Shown one piece after another: positions 33,082-40,414 of a stretch of 41,995 nt of DNA. Made by a program: the position numbers and the translations under genes. Source of the stretch: an uncultured Lachnospiraceae bacterium (GTDB lineage: Bacteria > Bacillota > Clostridia > Lachnospirales > Lachnospiraceae); NCBI GenBank assembly GCA_910589195.1, contig CAJUTC010000032.1:1-41995 (forward strand). Direction: 5' to 3'. The number at the start of each line of letters is the position of its first letter. Position 1 is the first letter of the stretch. The notes beneath the pieces were generated by a model. The model was not told the DNA's origin. It did not search any database and saw only the letters and a program-made list of their open reading frames with translations.

Positions 33082-35430
33082 CTACACCAGCTTCCTCTCA
33101 ATCAATTCCTTAATTTTCGTAGAGCTGGTGGTCTGGGTATAAGGGAAGAATACCATCTCTGCTCCTCTTTTTTCCAGATAAGCTTTCTTTGCCAGCCATT
33201 CTGGATCCTTGGCATAATCACTTCCGGAAAACTGTACATCAAAATGATACCTGCGGTGTGCCTCATCCGTATCTCCATTGTAAGTAGGAAGCTCTACTGC
33301 TTCATCCACATAACGGCAAGCTCGAACCAGCTCGATCCGCTCCTCAAACGACATGCAGGGCATGGTTTTCTTATTATTCATTACACTCTCATCGGTCACT
33401 ACACCTACAATCAAATAGTCGCACTGCTCCTTGGCACGCTTAAACATGTTCAAATGACCAATGTGGAACAGATCAAAAACGCCTGCAATATAACCGATAT
33501 GATATTTCTTTGGCTCTGTTTCCTGGCCAGCCTGCATAACCATAGCTGGAAGCTTGCGTGGATACTCCTGACGGCTGTCGTAAACACTGTAATTTTGAAT
33601 CCCATATTCTTCCTTAAGCTGCCTCATTATGGGCACGCAATTTTTAATGCAGATAATGATTTTATAAGAATCCTTGGGCATAGAGCGCAAACATTCCGGA
33701 GATAAAATAGGAATTTCCTCTAAATAAGCCCCCCATCGTTTTGGATTGTTATCAAGAATTCCTTCCACCTTGTAGTCCGAACCAAACTGTTCCAAAAACT
33801 TTGAAGCAAAAATCCCGGATCCGAATAAATAAAGCTTCCGTCCCTGGGTTCCATTAAAAATATCTTTAAATACCCTTTCATATTCATTTTCCGAATAACT
33901 CATACGGTGACGGTTTGCCGCAACAATCCTCCAGTCACGGTGACGCTGTTGATGATATTCCAATAGGTCTTTATCATTATAAAGCGTTTCGTGAAGCCGC
34001 CCCAGATAAAGATGCCACAATTTTTCATGCTCCTTTAAATGATACCGCTCCATCAATTCTTCTTTCGTAATCAATGCGTTAATCCACACCTGTTCCCAGT
34101 AAATGGAATCCAGCGCTTTCATAAGCAGCACATGAAGCGGCAGCTTTTCTATGCAGATTCCTTGGTTAAAGAAGACAAACGATCTTTCTATTAAGAAACA
34201 ATGATGACAGTCCAGATTCCAATACCCCTTTTTTACAATGGTTCCAAGGTTTCGTTTCTCTTCTTCATTGCCAAACGCAAGGTTCCTCCACTTGTCCTTT
34301 CCTGGATCATTTAATTTCCTCTTTTTCCAATCTGGATCAAACCGTTCCCAATCCACATCCTCATATGGAACCGGATCAGAAGACTGCTGGAGCATTTCCC
34401 AAAAACGGTCTAACTCCCGTAAAAATTCTTCCTTATCCTGGCAAATTAACCTTCTGAAATGGTCTACAGCCAATTCCCCGGTTACATAAGGCATAAGCAA
34501 AGAACCTGATTCAAGACGGCATTCCACCACATTCAGGCCACGGCATTTTAAATCGGAAGTGTATTCCAGCATACGCCTTTCTTTGCCTTTCCCTTCCTGA
34601 TACAACGCCTTTTTTTCAACTAAATTATCTCGGCGGATAATGGTAGCCAACCCTTCCTCTTTTCCAGACTCCACCGAAAGCGTTACCTGCTTGGCATTGG
34701 AAAAAGTTCCGTCCAGCGGGCACTCTATGAAAAAGCCGTTGGCCAACACATGAAACAGACCATTTTCGATTAAGGTTTGATACAGCTTTTCTTCCTCCAG
34801 AAAAATCGTATCCGGGCTGTGATATTGGGGAACCACCTGTTCCTGTGGCTTTCCCTCCGGCACACAGTCCTCGGCATACAGCGCCTGAGGTCTTGTCCAT
34901 TCTGGCAGCACCGAATAAAACCGATAATTATGAAATCCGGCGCCTTCCAGCATTTTCGTCAATTCTGCCTTCGAATAAGCACGTCCGCTGACCCGTTTCC
35001 AATCCAGTTGGCTTAACCGGATATAATCTTCAATTCCATCAAAACTGCGTTCTGAAAAAATATCCCTGTCGCCGCAAAAATACCGGATCCCAAGACGGTT
35101 ATCCGCCCCAATCAATAGCCTTCCTTTGGGGTTCAGCAGGCCATGCAGCAAAAGCAAGAGAGCTTGGGGCTCTTTACAGCGTTCGATTACCCCAGCCAAT
35201 ATAATGTAATCGTAATCCGGATTGGAAGCTTCCTTTGCCTTTTTCGCAAACCCTTCTAACGCTGTATAATGAATATCGTCTACCTGCAGACCACATGCTT
35301 CCATGGCTTCTGGAAACACATGGCAGGAGGGTTCTCCCCCGGAAACGAATAATGCTTTTGCCCCTTTTTCAAATTGATACCATTGGATTAATCCCTTTGG
35401 CAACTCCTCAATTAAAGAATCGTTCTGCAT
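33082..35430 (-). CDS. Multidomain methyltransferase-like/Rossmann/cytidylyltransferase protein (active HxGH)
   Basis: This 782-residue protein has at least four parts. Residues 1-200 are a methyltransferase-like domain (GRLLIGADNRLGIRYFCGD) whose SAM loop is degraded (FVSGGEPSC). Residues about 230-500 are a helical region with possible kinase-like strands. Residues about 535-630 are the shared module (LYLFGSGIFASKFLEQFG, LDNNPKRWG). Residues 641-782 are a nucleotidyltransferase of the TagD/ethanolamine-phosphate cytidylyltransferase type, with GVFDLFHIGHLNMF (HIGH at 656-659), GSDYA and SSTKIKE. The last domain should activate a phosphorylated alcohol or sugar with CTP. Spacing from AAGGAG to the ATG is long (13 bases). 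It is paralogous to the next upstream gene. Confidence 0.85.
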   Translation of the reverse strand: MQNDSLIEELPKGLIQWYQFEKGAKALFVSGGEPSCHVFPEAMEACGLQVDDIHYTALEGFAKKAKEASNPDYDYIILAGVIERCKEPQALLLLLHGLLNPKGRLLIGADNRLGIRYFCGDRDIFSERSFDGIEDYIRLSQLDWKRVSGRAYSKAELTKMLEGAGFHNYRFYSVLPEWTRPQALYAEDCVPEGKPQEQVVPQYHSPDTIFLEEEKLYQTLIENGLFHVLANGFFIECPLDGTFSNAKQVTLSVESGKEEGLATIIRRDNLVEKKALYQEGKGKERRMLEYTSDLKCRGLNVVECRLESGSLLMPYVTGELAVDHFRRLICQDKEEFLRELDRFWEMLQQSSDPVPYEDVDWERFDPDWKKRKLNDPGKDKWRNLAFGNEEEKRNLGTIVKKGYWNLDCHHCFLIERSFVFFNQGICIEKLPLHVLLMKALDSIYWEQVWINALITKEELMERYHLKEHEKLWHLYLGRLHETLYNDKDLLEYHQQRHRDWRIVAANRHRMSYSENEYERVFKDIFNGTQGRKLYLFGSGIFASKFLEQFGSDYKVEGILDNNPKRWGAYLEEIPILSPECLRSMPKDSYKIIICIKNCVPIMRQLKEEYGIQNYSVYDSRQEYPRKLPAMVMQAGQETEPKKYHIGYIAGVFDLFHIGHLNMFKRAKEQCDYLIVGVVTDESVMNNKKTMPCMSFEERIELVRACRYVDEAVELPTYNGDTDEAHRRYHFDVQFSGSDYAKDPEWLAKKAYLEKRGAEMVFFPYTQTTSSTKIKELIERKLV

Positions 35431-35727
35431 GATCCTGTTTGCTCTCCTTCTAAATTATAATTAGGCGGCTGCGAAACCTCTTTTTAAGATACCATGGATG
35501 GCAAACTCAGCAAAATAAGGGCGGCTTTCCTGGATCGGAGCCTGTTTTTGTGAGTTCGAACAGACCAGGCCACGGAATGAAATGGTTTCCAACTGCCTAA
35601 TTTGATCTTTGATGCCGGTAACTCTAAGAGCCCTAATACCCGTGTGATTTTATTCATCTGATTATTTTAATGTTGTTATTTCGTTTACGCTTTTTCCTGT
35701 AAAATCAATGCAAAAACCATAGGGCAA
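35431..35727. other. Gap between the two large paralogues with an unrecognised open stretch
   Basis: On the minus strand the frame 35649-35461 is open for 62 codons (LETISFRGLVCSNSQKQAPI within it) and ends just before the ribosome site of the 782-residue gene, but it has no start codon. A second frame begins with ATG near 35655 (MNKITRVLGLLELPASKIK). Neither shows a ribosome site or a recognisable family; one may be a relic. Confidence 0.3.
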
Positions 35728-38055
35728 TTACAGAAATTCCATAGCACATCCAAGGGTATTTAGTTTCCTTTTCAGCCATATCTGGTCAGAATTGTGCTGA
35801 TTCTTACTGGATTCAAACAAACATCCATACCGCAATTCCTTCCAGGCGTTTATGTTATCGTAATTGTCAAAGTCAACCCGAATTACCCGGTCAGCATATC
35901 GGCATTGCTTTACCATTTCCATTCGCTCTTCAAGCGGATGCGCAGGCTTCTTCCCTTCCGTTTGTATGATTCGTTCATCGGCCAACACACCCACAATTAA
36001 ATAGTGGCTGCGGTCTTTGCAGCTTTTTAACCACTCAAATTCCTTCCGGTCAAAGGGATCAAAAATTCCCGCCGTATATCCTACATGGTACTTCCCATCT
36101 GCATAAATATCGTGCATCTTAAGAAATAGCAAAGATTCAATCTCCGGGCTGAATACCCGGTAACTATCTTCCATAATCCCCATTTGCTCTAACTGCTCTG
36201 CAATCGGCTCATAATTTTTTATGGCGATAATAACCCGGTACGTTCCTGGCATTAACCTGCTAATCGCATCAGGTCTTTTGATTTCAAACCCATCCTTTTT
36301 CTCTCCCCATTTGTCCGGATTATTATCCACTAGAAAGGCTGGAGGGAAGTAATTTCCATATTTATCCAGATAATATCCCGCCAGCTTTCTGGAACCAAAC
36401 AGGACAATCCTTCTGGCATCCAAAGTGGAGATCACATTAAAGCAATCCGACTTTCTGAAATTTTCTGGCACACTGATCTGTTCCCTGTTTTCCTGTACCG
36501 TTCCAAATAAATGCCTGAGCCATTGAAAAAACCCGGTATAAAGGTTTCGCCTTCGAAGCTCCCTTTGGAACCGTTCCTCTTCTTGGGCATAAAATTCCCA
36601 GGTTGAAGTTAATCCATAGCGCTCCTTCATCACATCCAACGAAACGATCCCTTCGATTTCCGGAGAAAATCCATAGATGTCACGCAGGGCACGGAACAGC
36701 ACATAGTTAGCCGGGCAATTTTCTTTCGTAAATTCCTGATCGTAAAACAAAATATCCCCATTATCACAAAAACTGTTAACCGGTATCATTTCAAGATACG
36801 CTTTTTTTAATATAATGCCCCAGTCTTCATCCGGGTCTAAATCCCGCATAATATTTTCCTCTGCCGGTACATGATCCGATGAGCGCTGTATATAACCGTA
36901 AAGCTTGTCCATATATTCGATCAATACGTTTGCATCTTTTTTTCCGGCGTCCTTTAAATAAGCAGACAGGGAAGGAGATAAAACACGCTTCATAACTGCC
37001 TTCCCATTATTTTCTGACATTTCAAGAACCGGAACCCCTCTGGCAGAAAGTTCCCTTGTATTGGTCAAAAGGGTTTGGATTCCTAATTTCCCCTCCGGGT
37101 AAAAGGGGATTTTTTCCACAATGCCATTGCTGTATATATTCGTAGCAAACGCTCTGCTTCTGTCCCGCTCTGCTGAAAGCGCCGAGTAAATCACTTGGCT
37201 GCACGGCGTATTCCCCGCTTCCACCAAAAAGAAATTAACAAAGCAATGCATCACGTCATTACGGGCAAGCCTTCCTAATAACATCCATTCGTCTAAAAAA
37301 CGTTTTGTTTTATGGGTTGAATAAATATGAAGCCTTTCCTGAACACTGGAATCTGGCCGGAACTCATCCGTATAAATGACTTGTGGATGAGGGAAATCTG
37401 GCATAGGGTAATACAGCTTAACATGAGAAAAACCAAAGCTTGCTACAAACTGTAACAGCTCCTCCCGGTCAAAGCGGTAAAGTTCCGAGTTATTTTCCGT
37501 CATCCCGTCAAAGCACACATTTGTTTTCGGATCCGGCACCCCGCAAAAGTATTTCACTCCAAACCGGTTAGGCAAAGCAAACAGCAATTTCCCCTCCAGC
37601 TTTAATACGCTTGTTACTCCACGCAAACGCTCCCCGTAAGCATCCGGATTTGGGAAACAATCGATAGTTTCATCCACAATGAAAATTACATAGTCAAACT
37701 TCTCACCGCAATTCTTACAATAATCAACGGCATCCGTTGGGAAGATACGGAGATTTTTAATCGCCTTCAATCGTTTCCCTGTCATATGCGCGCGATATGG
37801 ATCCGGCTCCAAAATGGTCAGTTCCATGCAGCGGGCAGCAAGCATTTCCGAATACGCCCCAAACCAGCTTCCAATCTGCAGAATCCTTCCTCCCGTTTCA
37901 AATGGATACCACCCTAACAGACCATTGGGAAGTTCGCTTAAGTAAGATGCCACCTCCAGCCGTTCATTTTCCATGAAGCTATCGCTGAAATCATTTACAG
38001 AATGCCCCTCAATATAATCCCCAATCATTTGATCCATTTTCGAGCATGGTTTCAT
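35728..38055 (-). CDS. Multidomain methyltransferase/Rossmann/degenerate cytidylyltransferase protein
   Basis: This 775-residue paralogue of the downstream gene has the same domain order. Here the N-terminal SAM methyltransferase looks intact: GRILQIGSWFGAYSEM as motif I, then LTILEPDPYRA as the acidic strand, then LLFALPNRFGVKYFCG. A middle region carries FYDQEFTKENCPANY. The shared module follows: IVLFGSRKLAGYYLDKYG and VDNNPDKWGEKKDGFEI. The C-terminal nucleotidyltransferase-like domain has lost its catalytic HxGH (GIFDPFDRKEFEWL) and ends before the SSTKIK segment. I start at 38055 because GAGG is 8 bases upstream; the ATG at 38061 is too close to it. It probably methylates a small molecule or sugar and uses the dead C-terminal domain for pairing or binding (inference). 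Confidence 0.85.
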   Translation of the reverse strand: MKPCSKMDQMIGDYIEGHSVNDFSDSFMENERLEVASYLSELPNGLLGWYPFETGGRILQIGSWFGAYSEMLAARCMELTILEPDPYRAHMTGKRLKAIKNLRIFPTDAVDYCKNCGEKFDYVIFIVDETIDCFPNPDAYGERLRGVTSVLKLEGKLLFALPNRFGVKYFCGVPDPKTNVCFDGMTENNSELYRFDREELLQFVASFGFSHVKLYYPMPDFPHPQVIYTDEFRPDSSVQERLHIYSTHKTKRFLDEWMLLGRLARNDVMHCFVNFFLVEAGNTPCSQVIYSALSAERDRSRAFATNIYSNGIVEKIPFYPEGKLGIQTLLTNTRELSARGVPVLEMSENNGKAVMKRVLSPSLSAYLKDAGKKDANVLIEYMDKLYGYIQRSSDHVPAEENIMRDLDPDEDWGIILKKAYLEMIPVNSFCDNGDILFYDQEFTKENCPANYVLFRALRDIYGFSPEIEGIVSLDVMKERYGLTSTWEFYAQEEERFQRELRRRNLYTGFFQWLRHLFGTVQENREQISVPENFRKSDCFNVISTLDARRIVLFGSRKLAGYYLDKYGNYFPPAFLVDNNPDKWGEKKDGFEIKRPDAISRLMPGTYRVIIAIKNYEPIAEQLEQMGIMEDSYRVFSPEIESLLFLKMHDIYADGKYHVGYTAGIFDPFDRKEFEWLKSCKDRSHYLIVGVLADERIIQTEGKKPAHPLEERMEMVKQCRYADRVIRVDFDNYDNINAWKELRYGCLFESSKNQHNSDQIWLKRKLNTLGCAMEFL

Positions 38056-38202
38056 AATCATTACCTCGTTGTTCTATATCCGTTCTAGTCAAAGGAAATA
38101 TGGAATGCCGCGATAAGCGGAGCAGACCCTCCACTTGATTCCTTCCTTGTAATCCTATTGTTGTCACAGCCTGTCAGATAGAGTTCACTCCCTCTTGGCA
38201 TT

Positions 38203-39498
38203 TCAATTCAGCCATTCGATCTGTGAACATGCTACCTTCATTTCGCTGTAATGACGCATGATAAAAAGTGTGGAAAGCTGCTCAAACAAATATCCCATAT
38301 ACCGATCTTCCCTCAGAATCCCTTTGCTCTGATAATAAGCCTCAATCGTTCCTGCCACCTGAAATGCAAATTCACAATAACGGTCAAACCAGTTCCTCTT
38401 CCATAAAGCCACATTGCATGGAAAATAAAAATGGTTTTCTTCATAGCGCTGAAAGCAGGAACCATAGCTTTCATCGTAATCGATTACGCATTGCTTTAAC
38501 AACTGCCAGTCCTTCTGGCAGATAAACTGTTCAAAAAATTCCCGGATGGTTTCTTTTTCAAACTGCGGGTGAGCAGCTACCAGATCAATATTTTGATCCG
38601 TTACATATTGGATGCTGGCATCATCCAGCATCAAACGTCTCCGGTAATGGCACAACCCCACATAATTCTGCCCTTTGGTATTTTTCCAAATCCAATATAA
38701 ACCGGTGCATTCACAGTAATCCCGGTTTTTCTCTGAAATGTTATCTCCCGTATGGTCGGTTATGCACCCCTTCCGGATATTCGTAAGGGCAGCTCCCACC
38801 TGAATCGGCAAATATCCCCCTAACTGGATATCTTCTGCCTTTGCCTGATCCATATGGCTTGTGACCACATACATTTCTATCTTTTCTTTCACCGCAAGGG
38901 AGTTTGAAATTCCGGTTTGTTTTACATAAGGCAGTATAACCAGGCTTCCAAAATCCTGTTCAAAGGCTTTCCGGGTCGCAAACTGCAGCAGCGGTTTCAG
39001 GGTTTGCACGCCGGCATGGTACGGAAAACGGAACAATGTTTGTTTCGAATCCTGTTCCATTACATATCCTTGCCCTATTTCTGCTTTTGGATCATTTACA
39101 ATAATTGACCGTTCGCTTTGTTCCTCCTCAAAACGGTATTTTAATTCCTGCAAGTTTAATGCCATCTGCAGTTTATCGGAAATAAATAGCACACTTTTAA
39201 AATCCGGCATTTCGCAGAAAACGGTCAGCCATTTTCGGGTTCCGCCAGCCAAGGCTACTACCACGTTTAACCCTTTCGGATCCAAATCCATGGCTTTTAG
39301 CTCATCAAGAGCCAGCACCGGTTTGCCGCCTTTTTCTGAAGGGTTGCCGTCCTTCTTTGATACAAGAATCCCGTCAACCGTTACTCCTGTTTTTTCCAAA
39401 TAATACAAATACTGTTCCGCCCGCTTTCCGGCACCAAACAGATAAATGTTTTCTTTGCTCTGTAAATAATCAATCAGTTCTGTTTCCGTTTGAATCAT
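38203..39498 (-). CDS. DUF4422 glycosyltransferase with N-terminal Rossmann-like module
   Basis: The N-terminal 110 residues of this 431-residue protein are the module shared across this operon (NIYLFGAGKRAEQYLYYLEK, then VVVALAGG). From about 185 on it is a DUF4422 domain: IEMYVVTSHMDQ, YLPIQVGAALTN, DHTGDNISEKNRDYCECTGL, YWIWKN and YVGLCHYRRRL. DUF4422 proteins are glycosyltransferases of capsular or exopolysaccharide loci. The fused module suggests that the acceptor or donor is handled by the same recognition fold as in the neighbouring enzymes. GAGGA is 6 bases before the ATG. It follows the activase gene by about 127 bases on the same strand. Confidence 0.88.
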   Translation of the reverse strand: MIQTETELIDYLQSKENIYLFGAGKRAEQYLYYLEKTGVTVDGILVSKKDGNPSEKGGKPVLALDELKAMDLDPKGLNVVVALAGGTRKWLTVFCEMPDFKSVLFISDKLQMALNLQELKYRFEEEQSERSIIVNDPKAEIGQGYVMEQDSKQTLFRFPYHAGVQTLKPLLQFATRKAFEQDFGSLVILPYVKQTGISNSLAVKEKIEMYVVTSHMDQAKAEDIQLGGYLPIQVGAALTNIRKGCITDHTGDNISEKNRDYCECTGLYWIWKNTKGQNYVGLCHYRRRLMLDDASIQYVTDQNIDLVAAHPQFEKETIREFFEQFICQKDWQLLKQCVIDYDESYGSCFQRYEENHFYFPCNVALWKRNWFDRYCEFAFQVAGTIEAYYQSKGILREDRYMGYLFEQLSTLFIMRHYSEMKVACSQIEWLN

Positions 39499-39578
39499 TT
39501 TGTTTCCTCTTTTTATTGATGAAGCTTCCCGGAACCGCTTACTTTCGATTCCTGCTGGCTTGAATGATATCTTCTATA

Positions 39579-39605
39579 GGAAACGGCAACCCTATTTGCT
39601 GTTCC
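39579..39605 (-). terminator. Imperfect hairpin after the activase gene
   Basis: GGAAACGGCAA (39579-39589) and TTGCTGTTCC (39596-39605) pair imperfectly, about 20 bases downstream of the activase stop. No good T-run follows on the minus strand, so it may be an attenuator or mRNA-stabilising hairpin rather than a full stop. Confidence 0.3.
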
Positions 39606-39625
39606 CTATTAGTGTACTGTCTGCA

Positions 39626-40414
39626 TTATATCTGAATTACTTCCGCCCGGATTCCGTCTGACTCTAACTGCCTGCAATATTCTGTCAAGGAATCCTTTTC
39701 CACTACTTTTGCCCTCCACATAGGACGATTTAAGGATTCATACTTCTTTTCCCCTAAATCATGAATCGCAAACACCTGTACCGGAATATCCCGGTACTGA
39801 TTGAAAAACGTTCGGATTAAGGTCTTATTTTCCTCTGTAAAGGTATATTCGAAACAGCAAGGAACCCGAAATAGCTTCAGCTTTCCGCTATGGTATAATA
39901 CGTCTACGTTTTTCTTGTAGAGCGCAATACTTCCGCCCAGCACATTCAGGCATCCTGCTTCTTCTAATATTTTTACATCCGCAATCACATAATCCATATA
40001 TGGCAATACTTTCTGCAATTTCTCTGTCGGTACAAATAATGCAGTTTCTGCCGCAACATGGATCTTATGTTCTTTTAATTGTTCTAAAACAGGAACCAAA
40101 CTGTCCGCCTGCATTAGTGCCTCGCCACCGGAAAACGTGACTCCGCCATCCGAACCCCAAAAATCCTGATCCTTTGTTATCACATCCACCAGCTCGGATG
40201 GTGTGTACTCTTTCCCATAGGTTCCCTTTATCCCGTCCTTCTCATATGTTTCAACCGCAAACGTAATATTTTCCGGGTTGGAGCACCATGGGCAGTGAAT
40301 GCTGCAGCCTTTCATAAAAACAGTGGTCCGGATCCCCGGCCCATCGTGAAAGCACATCCGTTGAATATGGGTTACAGTCAAGGCTTGGGAACCACTTTCC
40401 ATTCGATCCCTCAT
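39626..40414 (-). CDS. Glycyl radical enzyme activating protein (radical SAM)
   Basis: The activase abstracts hydrogen from the glycyl loop of its partner using SAM and a [4Fe-4S] cluster. This 262-residue protein has FHDGPGIRTTVFMKGC and the cluster motif CSIHCPWC (CX3CX2C), then GGVTFSGGEALMQ for SAM binding. Activases of eliminase-type glycyl radical enzymes usually carry a ferredoxin-like insert with two further Cys clusters after the radical SAM motif. Here residues 46-75 contain no Cys, so it has the minimal PflA-like build. Its start overlaps the partner's stop (TGATG), so the two are translationally coupled. The ATG at 40414 is used; an internal ATG five codons later is possible. Confidence 0.92.
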   Translation of the reverse strand: MRDRMESGSQALTVTHIQRMCFHDGPGIRTTVFMKGCSIHCPWCSNPENITFAVETYEKDGIKGTYGKEYTPSELVDVITKDQDFWGSDGGVTFSGGEALMQADSLVPVLEQLKEHKIHVAAETALFVPTEKLQKVLPYMDYVIADVKILEEAGCLNVLGGSIALYKKNVDVLYHSGKLKLFRVPCCFEYTFTEENKTLIRTFFNQYRDIPVQVFAIHDLGEKKYESLNRPMWRAKVVEKDSLTEYCRQLESDGIRAEVIQI

